From NCBI RefSeq assembly GCF_005765165.1, contig NZ_VCIW01000024.1:43234-107233 (forward strand): a DNA stretch of 64,000 nt, in the 5' to 3' direction. This DNA comes from Paenibacillus antri. GTDB lineage: Bacteria; Bacillota; Bacilli; Paenibacillales; YIM-B00363. Position numbers and translations under genes: made by a program. Below the pieces are notes generated by a model, which worked only from the letters and a program-made list of their open reading frames with translations, ran no database searches and had not been told where the DNA came from. Below, piece by piece: positions 26,195 to 35,658 of this stretch. Position 1 is the first letter of the stretch. The number at the start of each line of letters is the position of its first letter.

Positions 26195-27016
26195 TTACCC
26201 TTTCACGGCACCGGCGGTCAGTCCATCGATAAAGAACCGCTGCGCCATAAGGAATAAAATCAAAATAGGCGCCGACGCCGCCACGACCCAGGCGAAGATA
26301 TGACCCCAGTTTTCGCTGTAATCGCCGATCGCCGAGAAGATACCTACAGTAATCGTTCTCGCGCCCGAGCCTTGCAGCAAGTACAACGGCATCAAGAAGT
26401 CGTTCCAAATATGCATCCCGACGAATACGACCAACGTCGCCGTACACGGCGTCAGCAACGGGTAGATCACCTGCCAGAAAATCCGGAACGGCTTCGCCCC
26501 GTCGATGACCGCCGATTCCTCCAGCTCCGCCGGAATCGTGGAAATAAACTTCATGTACAAGAAGATGGATACGGCCAGCTTGGCGCCGATATAAAACAAG
26601 ATCATGCCGTACAGCTTCCCGACGAGCTTCATCTGCACGAACATATCGACCAAGGGGATAATGGTCACTTCGTCCGGAATCATGATGCCCGTCATAAAGA
26701 AAATCAGCAGCACGGACGTCCACCGCGACGGGCTTCTGGCAATGTAGTACCCCGCCATCGGGGCGAGGAGCAGGATGAAAAACAACGAAATGCCGGTAAT
26801 CGTAATCGAGTTGCCGTACATCTGGAGAACGTTGTTCTGCGCCCCGAACACGTGTTTAAAATTATCCAACGTAGGTGTCGTGATGCGGAACGGCGTCGAG
26901 ATAATATCCCCGGAAGATTTCACCGAATTAATGATGACGCTATATAAGGGTACGAGGGTGATCAAAACGAACAAGGTCGTAAAGCTGTGTTTGGCAACGG
27001 CCATCGCCCGTCTCAT
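26195..27016 (-). CDS. Carbohydrate ABC transporter permease (MalG family)
   Basis: A 273-residue permease with six helices. The EAA loop is ELEESAVIDGAKPFRIFWQV and the C-terminus ends FFIDGLTAGAVKG. The start overlaps the partner permease stop (TAATG at 27016). It is followed immediately by the sulfatase gene, which suggests that the imported substrate is a sulfated saccharide. Confidence 0.92.
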   Translation of the reverse strand: MRRAMAVAKHSFTTLFVLITLVPLYSVIINSVKSSGDIISTPFRITTPTLDNFKHVFGAQNNVLQMYGNSITITGISLFFILLLAPMAGYYIARSPSRWTSVLLIFFMTGIMIPDEVTIIPLVDMFVQMKLVGKLYGMILFYIGAKLAVSIFLYMKFISTIPAELEESAVIDGAKPFRIFWQVIYPLLTPCTATLVVFVGMHIWNDFLMPLYLLQGSGARTITVGIFSAIGDYSENWGHIFAWVVAASAPILILFLMAQRFFIDGLTAGAVKG

Positions 27017-27891
27017 TAGTACTCCACTTCTTTCTTCTTTAGTATCCAATGTTGAAGGATCGTCACTGTGAGGATGCCGAACAACAACACAAAGGAAATC
27101 GCCGAAGCATACCCGCTCTCGTTGTAACGGAACGCGTCCTGAATAATCTTAATCGACAGTACCTGGGTCGAGTTGACCGGTCCGCCGCCCGTCAGCACCG
27201 CCACGAGATCGTATTGCTTCAAGCTGCCGATCGTCGCCAAAATGACGCTCACCGTCAGTCCTGGCGTCAGAAGCGGGAGCGTTACGGATTTGAACTTCTG
27301 CCAAGCGTTGCAGCCATCGATGTCGGATGCTTCGTACAATTCTTTCGGGATCGTCATCAGAGCGGCAAGGATGATCACCATATGAAACCCGGTGTTGCGC
27401 CAAATATTAACGATAATGACGGAAAGCAGCGCAAGCTTCGTATCCGTCAACCATCCGATATGCTGCGTGGTAATCTGCAACGCATGAAGCAGGTAATTCA
27501 ACAGCCCGTCGTAAGAATACATCGATCGCCAGATGAAGGCGACGGCGACCGGGCTGACGACGATCGGCAAGAAGAAGACGCTGCGATACATTCCGGTCAG
27601 AGGACCTGCGGCCTTCAGCAGTACGGCGAAGAGGACGGCGAACGCGTTAATGACCAATACGGACGAAATTACGAAGATGAGCGTTACGACGACCGAGTTC
27701 CCGACCGTAGGATCTTGAAACAGCCTGACGAAGTTTTTGAAGCCGATAAACTTGACGTCGTCGGAATACCCGTCCCAATCCGTAAAACTGAAATAGAACG
27801 CCTTAAGCATCGGAACGATCCGGACAAAGCAGAAGGCGACTAAAGCCGGTAGTATAAACAAAAAAGAGACCTTCCTTGCGATGACCTCCAC
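27016..27891 (-). CDS. Carbohydrate ABC transporter permease (MalF family)
   Basis: A 291-residue permease with six helices. The EAA loop is KELYEASDIDGCNAWQKFKS. The start is GTG 27891 with AGGAAA 4 bases upstream; no ATG is available nearby. It lies 75 bases after the binding-protein gene and overlaps the next permease gene by one base. Confidence 0.9.
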   Translation of the reverse strand: MEVIARKVSFLFILPALVAFCFVRIVPMLKAFYFSFTDWDGYSDDVKFIGFKNFVRLFQDPTVGNSVVVTLIFVISSVLVINAFAVLFAVLLKAAGPLTGMYRSVFFLPIVVSPVAVAFIWRSMYSYDGLLNYLLHALQITTQHIGWLTDTKLALLSVIIVNIWRNTGFHMVIILAALMTIPKELYEASDIDGCNAWQKFKSVTLPLLTPGLTVSVILATIGSLKQYDLVAVLTGGGPVNSTQVLSIKIIQDAFRYNESGYASAISFVLLFGILTVTILQHWILKKKEVEY

Positions 27892-27966
27892 CCGCTTTCC
27901 TATATTCCGGAAGGAGGGTCCGAAGACCCTCGCTACCGGAGTGACGATCGTTTCTATTCACATTCG

Positions 27967-29238
27967 TTATTCGAGCAATTGTCTAAATTTGTTTTCCAAT
28001 TGGTCCAGCGATTTTTGCACGTCCGCGCCATAGGCGATTTCCTGCGCGGTGCTGCGGAACGCCTCGGTCGTTCCGGACGGGAACGATTCGATCTTCATGA
28101 ACGAGGTGAGCGGCTTCAGCTGCGAAGAGATCTCGTTCATGCTCGTCGAAAGATAGTTCTGTTCGTAAGTGATTGCTTCTTTCGTCGTATGCGTCGCGCT
28201 CATCGGCGCGATGAGGCTTCGGTATACGTCGCTAGAGAATAAGTACTCGACCAGCTTCCAATCGGCTTCCGGATGCTTCGATTCGGCGCTAACGCCTACA
28301 TCGTCGCCATACATGACCGGATACGTGTCCGCGGAATTCACCGCCGGGAGCGGGAACCAGCCTACTTCGAAGTTGCTGCCTTCCGCGTATTTCGCGGCGT
28401 TGAATTGCCCGTCGACGACCATAGCCGCCGATCCCTTCATGAAAGCTTCTTCCTTCTGCGGCGCCGTGAACGAGAGGGAGCCCTCTTGGTAATACCCTTT
28501 GTTCCACAGCTCCTGGAATCTAGTCGCGATCTCTGCGATTTCGGGGCCGTTGAACTTCAGCTCGCCCGAGACGAGCTTCTGCGGATAGTCGTTCGCGATC
28601 TCGTTCAACATGACTGTCATCATCGGATTGTGCAGGATATATCCGGAAACGCCTTGCCCCGCTTCGACCATCGGATTCATTCCGTTATCCTTCAGGGTTT
28701 GGCAGAGTGCAAGGAATTCCGCCCATGTCTTCGGAGGCGTCAGGTTGTATTTCTTAAAAATTTCCGTGTTATAGAACATATCGAGCATGATGTACTTTGC
28801 CGTCGGCAGCGTATACACCTTTCCGTCGCGCTTGGAGAGCGCGTTCTCGTCGAAGAGGGAAACGATATTCTCGGGAACTTCCATAAACACGCCGTCGATC
28901 AGTTTGATGTCTTCTAGACCGGCTAACGTCACGTCCGGCAGCTGCCCCGTGGCATACAACGTCTTAATGTAATCGCCTTTCTTCGCGACGTCGGGATAAG
29001 ACATTCCCTTGATCTTGATGTTCGGATTTTTCGATTCGAAGTCGGCGATCAACTCGTCCCAATACGGCTGCGTGCGCTTATCGTCCATTTGATACAAGAA
29101 AGATATTTCGACCTTCTCGTTGGAGTTGCCCGAGTCCGAGCCGCCGTTTCCGCCGGCCGGTTCCGTCCCTCCGCCGCATCCGGCAAGGACTCCTAACGCC
29201 AGAATACTGCTTGCTACACCGGTAAGCCACTTCTTCAC
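27967..29238 (-). CDS. Sugar-binding lipoprotein of the sulfatase operon
   Basis: A 423-residue family-1 solute-binding protein. GTG 29238 is chosen because GGGGGAT lies 6 bases upstream and a normal lipoprotein signal follows, with lipobox LGVLAGC and a Gly/Ser/Asn linker; the longer reading would put 58 unrelated residues in front. The mature domain is MalE/UgpB-like. It is the first gene of the operon binding protein, two permeases, sulfatase, expressed from the promoter at 29291-29318 that carries a cre-like site downstream of its -10. Confidence 0.9.
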   Translation of the reverse strand: MKKWLTGVASSILALGVLAGCGGGTEPAGGNGGSDSGNSNEKVEISFLYQMDDKRTQPYWDELIADFESKNPNIKIKGMSYPDVAKKGDYIKTLYATGQLPDVTLAGLEDIKLIDGVFMEVPENIVSLFDENALSKRDGKVYTLPTAKYIMLDMFYNTEIFKKYNLTPPKTWAEFLALCQTLKDNGMNPMVEAGQGVSGYILHNPMMTVMLNEIANDYPQKLVSGELKFNGPEIAEIATRFQELWNKGYYQEGSLSFTAPQKEEAFMKGSAAMVVDGQFNAAKYAEGSNFEVGWFPLPAVNSADTYPVMYGDDVGVSAESKHPEADWKLVEYLFSSDVYRSLIAPMSATHTTKEAITYEQNYLSTSMNEISSQLKPLTSFMKIESFPSGTTEAFRSTAQEIAYGADVQKSLDQLENKFRQLLE

Positions 29239-29270
29239 GTGCGTATCCCCCTTAAGGTGACAACTGTTTT

Positions 29271-29318
29271 TGACAGCGTTTACAATATTAATTGTAGCGC
29301 TTTCGCGATCCGGCTCAA
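29271..29318 (-). promoter_or_regulatory. Promoter and cre-like site of the sulfatase/ABC operon
   Basis: On the minus strand -35 TTGAGC (29313-29318), a 16-base spacer and -10 TACAAT (29291-29296) form a plausible sigma-A promoter. Just downstream, TGACAGCGTTTACA (29271-29284) matches the cre consensus TGWAANCGNTNWCA at all but one fixed position. CcpA bound there would block transcription, so carbon catabolite repression is likely. Confidence 0.6.
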
Positions 29319-29451
29319 GACAAATAATCCTACTTTTGCTACAACAATTAAACGAATTCCCCATAGTCCTCGCAGCCCTGCGATTTCGGATTGATTCCGC
29401 TTCCGATCTCAAGGTACAATGGCTTCAACAAGAACGACCTTGGAGGGACTT

Positions 29452-31287
29452 ATGAGGAACATCTTCGCATTTCGCTTTCCAAGTCGATACTTCAAGAACG
29501 CTCTCTTGCTGAAGCTTGTCCTCGTCTACTCCACTATCATGCTCGTCCCGCTGCTGCTCACGATCTATATCATCACGAATCATGTCGACGAACAAATGGT
29601 AGAAATCGAAATCGACAGGCAGGACGATCTTACGACCAAGATGAGCGAGTACGTGGACGAGCAATACAGTAAAATCCGGGATATCGTATTTTGGTTTTAC
29701 AATTCCGGCGCGAACACGCAGCCGGTCGTAGATATGTTAGTCGAGTCGGGGAAAAATGACAGCGCTTTCCAACCGCATATCATTAAAAACCGCATTACCA
29801 GTGAATTGAATAAGGTCGTTATGTGGGACAAAGAAATTCTCGATATCGTATTGATCAACTCCAATAAGGACGTCTTCAGCACGTCGAAGCGCTCGGTATC
29901 CCTCGGCTACGACTTCGTGGGCAACTTGCCGCTCGGCCGATTGGATGCCTCAGACAAGCGAATGCACAAATACCCAAGCGGCAATCTCGACTATATTCTC
30001 GAGGGCGACGTCCCCGTCATCTCGCATGTGGGAAATCTATACGATCTTACCAACTTATTGAACATACGTCATACCGGTCGTTATATTATCAATTTATCCT
30101 CCGTCGAGGTGATGAATCATTATCGAAGCTTTGCGGGTACGAGCGACGCAGATTTGTACGTCATGCTCAACGACGGCACCGTCCTGTTCAGCAACGAAAC
30201 CGACGCGATCGGAAGCACGTACCCTTTTCTCGAACAAGTCTCGAAATTGCCGGCGCACGAAGCGGATTTAGGCGGAGAAACCTACATTCTGAATAAAGCC
30301 GACCTTAGCGACTATGGTCTGTCCATCGTCGTCCAGACTCCGAAGAACGCCATCACCTCGAGTACGAAGATGCTCATCCGGCAAATCTTATCGATCTTCG
30401 TCGTCGGCGTCGTCATCGTTCTTGCCCTCACGTCTCTATTCTCCACGAACATCGCGAATCGGATCAAGAGGCTGTTATCGGCCATGCGTCAGGTCGAGAA
30501 GGGCAATTTCGACGCCCGCGTCCACTACGAGAGCCGGGATGAAATCGGGCAGCTGGCCGCCGCCTTCAATCGGATGTGCGAGCGCTTGAAGGGACATGTC
30601 GACATGGTTTACCTTGCGGAAATTAAAACGAAAAGCGCCGAACTTTCCTCCCTGCAGTCCAAGATCAACCCGCACTTTCTGCTCAACACGATCGAATCGA
30701 TCCGGATGAAGGCCGTGGAGGAAGACTCTCAAGAAATCTCGCATATGCTGTATACGCTAGGGCGATTATTCCATTGGAAGGTCCGATCCACGCAATACAT
30801 TATCACGGTGGAGGAAGAGCTCGAATATATTTCCTCTTACCTTTATCTCATGCAGTTCCGGTATCAAGATCAATTAGAAGTGAAAATGAACGTCGACGAG
30901 GATCTACACGAGCTGGGGATCCCTATCCTGCTGCTGCAGCCGATCATCGAAAACGCCAGCCAACACGCTTTATTCCATAAAGATCAGCGCTCCATATTGT
31001 CGATCCGCGGATATCGCGATCAGCATCATATCGTCTTCGATATCGTCGACAACGGCATCGGGATGGACGAGCTGCAGGTGCGAGTGCTCGAGGAGAAGAC
31101 GAACCATGCGCACGGAGCCTCCCAGATCGGTCTAAGCAACGTGCAGCAACGCATCCGCGTCTTATTCGGCGAGCCTTACGGTCTTTCCATCGCCAGCAAG
31201 AAACATTACTGGACCCGAGTCCGAGTCACGATCCCTGCGATGATGAAGAAGGAGATGGACGTCCTTGTACCAGATTTTTATCGTTGA
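29452..31287 (+). CDS. YesM-type sensor histidine kinase
   Basis: A 611-residue kinase. ATG 29452 has TGGAGGG just upstream; an in-frame ATG at 29419 lacks such a site. There is an N-terminal helix (KLVLVYSTIMLVPLLLTIYI), an extracellular sensor region, a second helix near residue 315, HAMP, the His_kinase motif LQSKINPHFLLNTIES near residue 405, and an HATPase with N-box LLQPIIENASQHA and G-box DNGIGM. It is divergent from the sulfatase/ABC operon and overlaps its regulator gene by 23 bases, so it probably senses that operon's substrate. Confidence 0.92.
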   Translation: MRNIFAFRFPSRYFKNALLLKLVLVYSTIMLVPLLLTIYIITNHVDEQMVEIEIDRQDDLTTKMSEYVDEQYSKIRDIVFWFYNSGANTQPVVDMLVESGKNDSAFQPHIIKNRITSELNKVVMWDKEILDIVLINSNKDVFSTSKRSVSLGYDFVGNLPLGRLDASDKRMHKYPSGNLDYILEGDVPVISHVGNLYDLTNLLNIRHTGRYIINLSSVEVMNHYRSFAGTSDADLYVMLNDGTVLFSNETDAIGSTYPFLEQVSKLPAHEADLGGETYILNKADLSDYGLSIVVQTPKNAITSSTKMLIRQILSIFVVGVVIVLALTSLFSTNIANRIKRLLSAMRQVEKGNFDARVHYESRDEIGQLAAAFNRMCERLKGHVDMVYLAEIKTKSAELSSLQSKINPHFLLNTIESIRMKAVEEDSQEISHMLYTLGRLFHWKVRSTQYIITVEEELEYISSYLYLMQFRYQDQLEVKMNVDEDLHELGIPILLLQPIIENASQHALFHKDQRSILSIRGYRDQHHIVFDIVDNGIGMDELQVRVLEEKTNHAHGASQIGLSNVQQRIRVLFGEPYGLSIASKKHYWTRVRVTIPAMMKKEMDVLVPDFYR

Positions 31288-32854
31288 CGACGAGATTGCG
31301 ATCCGCACCGGCATGAAGCGCATCATTCCTTGGGAAGAGTACGGTTTGGAGATTTGCGGAGAAGCTTCGAACGGCCTGGAGGCATTCCGTTACATTACGG
31401 AGCATCAGCCGGATCTCGTTGTCTGCGATATCCGCATGCCCGTGATGGACGGCCTCGAGTTGATCCGGCAAGCGCATGCGAAGGGCGTACGCTCCCGGTT
31501 TATCGTCTTAAGCGGTCATAACGACTTCGACTATGTGAAGGAAGCGATCCAGTATCATGTAGAGAACTACTTATTAAAGCCGGTAAACGTAGACGAGTTA
31601 AAGCAAACCGTTCGCCAGGTGACCAAGAAGCTCGAGACAGAGCAGCTGCGGCACGTCATCGACATCGAAGGAAAAGAGATGATCAAGCATAACGTCTTGA
31701 ATCGGATCGTCCATCAACAGATCAGCTCATATGAGTTTAAGAATAAACTGGAACTGTTCCAACCGGATATGCGCCTAACCGACGCCGACGCGCAAGTCGC
31801 GGTCATCGACTTCTCCTCGGACGATCCTGACGGCCGGTGGATGGCGCCTGAGATGCTTCGCGAGGTCGAACGGATGTGTCTATCGACGATCGATCCCGCA
31901 CAGGCGATCCCTTTCATCGATTTCGCCGGACGCGTCGTCGTTATCTATATGCTTAGGAACGGCGCGCCCGGCCAAGCGCGAATGCAACGGGATTTGCAGA
32001 ACGTCTATGACCGCTCCGCGAAGCCCGCCGGAATTCGCTGGATGATGACTGTCGGGAATGCCGTAAGCAGCTATAAGCTGCTGCATGAGTCCTATCGGAA
32101 CGCTTTGGACGCTCAGCCGGCGCGGCTGTATTACAACGAGCGGGACGTTATCTTTTACGAGGAGGTTCAGCGGAAGCGGACGCCGGACAAGCCGGCCATG
32201 TCGATGGACTACCGACTTATCGAAGAGTTGACGCTCGAGTGCAAAGGGGATGAGCTTGTAGCGTACATCCGGGACGGCTTCGATAGGTTCGGCCGGGAAG
32301 AGGCGGATCCTCATTCCGTTCGGTTCGTAGCTTTGGAAGTCGTGATTTCCTTGCTCCGGGTTCTTCGCGCCGAAGGGGTCGCGCCGTCGCAGGTGTTTGA
32401 AGACGAGCATCGACTGCTGCACCTGGTCAACGAGTTCAATGACATGGAACGGTTGCTTCACTGGCTGCTGCTGAAGACCGATAAGACCGTCCTGGCCATC
32501 GAAGCTCGGAAGGCGTCCAGCCTAAGCAAGGTGACGAAGGATTTGCTCGCGTACATCGACCGGTATTATCATGAAAATTTTTCGCTAAAGTCGCTTGCGC
32601 AAGAGATGCATTTCAACGCCGTCTACATGGGCCGTCTGTTTCGCAACGAAACCGGCGAGGTGTTCTCCGAATACGTTACCCGGGTCCGAATCGATAAGTC
32701 TCTCCACCTGCTGCGAAGCACCAACAAGAAGGTTAACGAAATCGCCAGAGCGCTTGGGTTTAACAACGCGAACTATTACTGCGCCGTGTTCAAGGAGCGG
32801 ATGGGGGTCACTCCTACGGAATACCGGAATCGCAAAAGGGCCGTCCCAAGGTAG
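31265..32854 (+). CDS. YesN-type response regulator, REC + AraC HTH
   Basis: A 529-residue regulator from TTG 31265 (AAGGAG 10 bases upstream, inside the end of the kinase gene). Receiver residues 1-120 have phosphoacceptor Asp55 in LVVCDIRMPVMDG. A middle region is followed by the AraC HTH (LKSLAQEMHFNAVYMGRLFRNE and NYYCAVFKERMGVTPTEYR). It probably activates the divergent binding protein-permease-sulfatase operon. Its last codons overlap a terminator that serves the convergent ADH gene. Confidence 0.92.
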   Translation: MYQIFIVDDEIAIRTGMKRIIPWEEYGLEICGEASNGLEAFRYITEHQPDLVVCDIRMPVMDGLELIRQAHAKGVRSRFIVLSGHNDFDYVKEAIQYHVENYLLKPVNVDELKQTVRQVTKKLETEQLRHVIDIEGKEMIKHNVLNRIVHQQISSYEFKNKLELFQPDMRLTDADAQVAVIDFSSDDPDGRWMAPEMLREVERMCLSTIDPAQAIPFIDFAGRVVVIYMLRNGAPGQARMQRDLQNVYDRSAKPAGIRWMMTVGNAVSSYKLLHESYRNALDAQPARLYYNERDVIFYEEVQRKRTPDKPAMSMDYRLIEELTLECKGDELVAYIRDGFDRFGREEADPHSVRFVALEVVISLLRVLRAEGVAPSQVFEDEHRLLHLVNEFNDMERLLHWLLLKTDKTVLAIEARKASSLSKVTKDLLAYIDRYYHENFSLKSLAQEMHFNAVYMGRLFRNETGEVFSEYVTRVRIDKSLHLLRSTNKKVNEIARALGFNNANYYCAVFKERMGVTPTEYRNRKRAVPR

Positions 32855-32877
32855 GAATGACTTCCGGGACAGCCCCT
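32836..32877 (-). terminator. Terminator of the ADH operon, inside the 3' end of the convergent regulator gene
   Basis: On the minus strand AGGGGCTGTCCC pairs over 12 positions (two G-U) with GGGACGGCCCTT and runs into TTTTGCG. The arm nearest the ADH gene starts 17 bases beyond its stop; the other arm lies in the last codons of the plus-strand regulator gene. Confidence 0.65.
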
Positions 32878-32893
32878 AACGGCCTGCGTACGG

Positions 32894-33910
32894 CTACACC
32901 GTCAGCAATATTTTCGCGATCTTCCCCGGCCCCGCGACGAGCTTCTCGAAGCAGCCTCCCCCGTCCTCCAAGGGGGCATGCACGGTCCAAGGCAACAAGC
33001 GATTCTTCCCCTCGCCGATCCACTGCAAGGCGAGACGGAAGTCATATGGGGTATACGCGAACGCCCCTCTCATCACGATCTCGTTGCGAATCGCGAGATT
33101 GACCGGCAGGCGGCTGTCCGCCTCGTGCAGGCCGGTGAAAACCACCCGGCCTGCCGATTTCACGGCCGTCATGCAGCCGTTCCTCGTGACTTCCATGCCT
33201 ACGGCGTCTACGGCGGCGTCAAATCCGCCGGGCAGATGCTCCGTCTTCCATGCGTCGATTCCGCCGGCGATCGCGATGCCGCCTAGCTCGCGGGCGATTT
33301 CGAGACGTTCCGGGTTGACGTCCGAGATCACGATGTCACGCAAACCGTAACTTTGCGCAGCCTGCAGCGCGAAGAGACCGATCGGCCCCGCTCCGGCGAT
33401 AAACAGCCGATCCTCCGGCGACAGGCTCAAGAGCCGGCATACGTGAATCGCGCAAGCGAACGGTTCGACGAAGGCGCCCTCGTCGAAACTCATCCCGTCC
33501 GGCAGCGGATGTACGTTACGCTCCGGTACGGCAACGCGTTCGGCGAACGCGCCGGGCCGATGAGCCCCCAACAGCTGCCGTTCCCGGCACAGATGCGGCG
33601 CGCCCGTCTTGCAATCCATGCATCGTTCGCAAGAAACGAGCGGGTTCGCGACGACGCGATCGCCGATCTTCGTCGCGGTCACGCGTCTTCCGATCTTGCT
33701 GACGACGCCCGAGAACTCATGCCCCATCACTAAAGGCGGCTTCCGCAGCGAATTGTGCCCCAGATATCCGCCAAGCTCCGAACCGCATATCCCCACGCGC
33801 TTGACATCGACGAGCACCTCATCCTCCCCCGGTTCGGGAATGGGGACGTTCCTCATGTTCATCTGCCGAGGGCCCTCGTAGACCAGCGCTTTCATCGCAG
33901 CGATGCTCAT
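32894..33910 (-). CDS. Zinc-dependent alcohol dehydrogenase (MDR superfamily)
   Basis: A 338-residue MDR enzyme. The catalytic zinc ligands are in GICGSELGGY and GHEFSG, the structural zinc in the four-Cys loop CERCMDCKTGAPHLC, and the Rossmann motif is AGAGPIGLFALQAA with an acidic DVNPER that favours NAD(H). It resembles polyol/sugar dehydrogenases such as sorbitol or galactitol-phosphate dehydrogenase. The start ATG has AGGAGG at 6 bases, and its upstream neighbour's stop is one base away. Fourth gene of an operon with dehydratase, SDR and DapA-family aldolase, so it probably oxidises or reduces a sugar, sugar acid or aldehyde of that pathway. Confidence 0.88.
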   Translation of the reverse strand: MSIAAMKALVYEGPRQMNMRNVPIPEPGEDEVLVDVKRVGICGSELGGYLGHNSLRKPPLVMGHEFSGVVSKIGRRVTATKIGDRVVANPLVSCERCMDCKTGAPHLCRERQLLGAHRPGAFAERVAVPERNVHPLPDGMSFDEGAFVEPFACAIHVCRLLSLSPEDRLFIAGAGPIGLFALQAAQSYGLRDIVISDVNPERLEIARELGGIAIAGGIDAWKTEHLPGGFDAAVDAVGMEVTRNGCMTAVKSAGRVVFTGLHEADSRLPVNLAIRNEIVMRGAFAYTPYDFRLALQWIGEGKNRLLPWTVHAPLEDGGGCFEKLVAGPGKIAKILLTV

Positions 33911-33911
33911 C

Positions 33912-34844
33912 CTACGCCTCCTGACGGGACGGCGCGACGAGTCCCGCCCGCTCGGCTACTCGCATCAATTGGTCGTATTGCCAATCACCCGCGAAGCTCG
34001 GTTTCGGCTGCCGGACGTCGTTACCGGCGATGACGCCTCGCTTCACCAAGATCTCCTTCCATACGCAGCGATTCGCCACGTCCTTCTCGTAGGCCGCCAA
34101 TCGGGAAAACGGCGTAAAATAGGCGACCGCTTCTTCCGCTCGTCCCTCTTGCATAAGGTCCCATGTCGCACGGAACACCTCCGGCATATAACAAGCCGGC
34201 ATCGTGCCGGTGCACCCGGACTCCATCTCCTCCGGCATGAAGATGCCGCTGTTGCCGCCGAAGATGCCGAGGAACGGCTGGCCTTCCGCCTTCAACAGCT
34301 GCTGCGCTTTATAATTGATATTGCCCGACTCCAGCTTCATATATCGCACCCGCGGCCACTTCTTCGCCAAGTCGACCAAGTACGATACCGGCAACTGAAT
34401 GTCGCTGAGGACGTGGTCCTGCACGACGATCGGAATCGTAACGGCATCGTTCAACGCGCCGAAGAAGCGGGAGATTTCGTCGGGACCTGCCCTCCATCTG
34501 CCGAAGAACGGGGGCATCGCCATGACGGCCGCCGCGCCGTTCGTTTCGGCGAAACGAGCGAACTCCGCCGCCGCTTTAGCCGAAGGATGGTTGACGGTTA
34601 CGATGACCGGCACCCGACCGGCGATCGTCTCCATGCAAAAGACAAGCAGATCCCGCTTCTCCTGATCGGAGAGCAGATGGCCTTCCGATGCGTTCGCCAT
34701 TAAAACCAAGCCGTGAACGCCGCCTTCGATACAAAACTCGATCAAACTGCGCTGACTGTCATAATCGATCTCGTCGTCGGCGCCGAAGCACGTCGCCAAG
34801 ATCGGATATACGCCTTGCAGAAGCTTCGTCTCTTGAATCGTCAT
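33912..34844 (-). CDS. Dihydrodipicolinate synthase/N-acetylneuraminate lyase family aldolase
   Basis: A 310-residue class I aldolase-type protein of the DapA superfamily. NASEGHLLSDQEKRDLL corresponds to the family GxxGE region, and the Schiff-base Lys is probably in VRYMKLESGN; GGNSGIFMPEEMESG follows as in other members. In an operon with an enolase-superfamily dehydratase and two dehydrogenases, cleavage of a 2-keto-3-deoxy sugar acid to pyruvate and an aldehyde is the most likely role; lysine biosynthesis is unlikely. TAGGGAGG precedes the ATG by about 8 bases. Confidence 0.85.
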   Translation of the reverse strand: MTIQETKLLQGVYPILATCFGADDEIDYDSQRSLIEFCIEGGVHGLVLMANASEGHLLSDQEKRDLLVFCMETIAGRVPVIVTVNHPSAKAAAEFARFAETNGAAAVMAMPPFFGRWRAGPDEISRFFGALNDAVTIPIVVQDHVLSDIQLPVSYLVDLAKKWPRVRYMKLESGNINYKAQQLLKAEGQPFLGIFGGNSGIFMPEEMESGCTGTMPACYMPEVFRATWDLMQEGRAEEAVAYFTPFSRLAAYEKDVANRCVWKEILVKRGVIAGNDVRQPKPSFAGDWQYDQLMRVAERAGLVAPSRQEA

Positions 34845-34889
34845 GAGGAAGTCCTCCCTATAAGTATTGGAAAATGGAGCCGCGTCCCG

Positions 34890-35654
34890 CTACGTCCACT
34901 TGCTGGTCAATGAAAGTCCGCCGTCCGTCAGAACGACGCTGCCGGTCATATTTCGATTTCGCGGATCGCATAGCTGAGCGACCTGCCATGCGACTTCCTC
35001 CGGCTCGATCCAGCCGCCGACCGGAATCTTGGCCCGGATAAGCTCCTCGCCCATCGACTGCAAATTCCCCGAGGATAATCCTGCGTTCACGGCTCCGGGA
35101 GCCACCTCGTTTACGGTAATGCCGTGTTCGGCCAGCTCGAGAGCCATCACCTGGCCCAACATGCGCAGCGCGGCCTTGGACGCGCAGTACGCGGGAATTT
35201 TGGGATTCGGCCGATGCGCCGCCCAGCTTCCGACGAGGACGATCCTCCCGGTCAATCCCTCGCGAATCATCCGCTGCGCAGCCGATCGGCACATGGATAA
35301 GGCTCCGACGACGTTGACCGCGAACTCGTTATTCCACTGTTCGACCGAGATCGTCAAGAACGACTCCCGCGTCGCAATGCCGGCATTGGATATGACCAGG
35401 GTAGGTATGCCGATCGAATCGGCCGTGCGATGGATCCATGCCTCCACCGCAGTCGGTTCGCGAAGATCCGCCTGCGTATAAATCGCCTTGCAGCCTTCGC
35501 TTTCAAGCCGTTCCAAGAACGCCTCCGCCTCGTTCGGCGTCTTCACGTCCGCAAGCGACAGGCTTACGCCTTGTTTCGCAAGCTCCAGCGCGATCGCGCG
35601 GCCGATATCCCCGAGCCCGCCGCTGATGATCGCCGTTCGTCCTTTGCAGTTCAT
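34890..35654 (-). CDS. Short-chain dehydrogenase/reductase of the sugar-acid cluster
   Basis: A 254-residue SDR. The cofactor motif appears as SGGLGDIG (residues 11-18), with Asp37 in SLADVK favouring NAD, SNAG in place of NNAG, the catalytic Ser in VLVGSWA and the YCASK active site. The C-terminus GSVVLTDGGLSLTS is typical of classical SDRs. The start is 4 bases from the stop of the enolase-superfamily gene. It probably oxidises an aldose to a lactone or a downstream alcohol in the same pathway. Confidence 0.85.
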   Translation of the reverse strand: MNCKGRTAIISGGLGDIGRAIALELAKQGVSLSLADVKTPNEAEAFLERLESEGCKAIYTQADLREPTAVEAWIHRTADSIGIPTLVISNAGIATRESFLTISVEQWNNEFAVNVVGALSMCRSAAQRMIREGLTGRIVLVGSWAAHRPNPKIPAYCASKAALRMLGQVMALELAEHGITVNEVAPGAVNAGLSSGNLQSMGEELIRAKIPVGGWIEPEEVAWQVAQLCDPRNRNMTGSVVLTDGGLSLTSKWT

Positions 35655-35658
35655 GCCT

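Noticed and set aside
27967..29412. Binding protein starting at 29412
   Set aside because: The extra 58 residues precede the signal peptide and would run through the promoter and cre-like site; GTG 29238 has a good RBS.
33912..34844. Lysine-biosynthetic DapA
   Set aside because: Its operon partners are sugar-acid enzymes and no lysine gene is nearby; the DapA superfamily has many sugar-acid aldolases.
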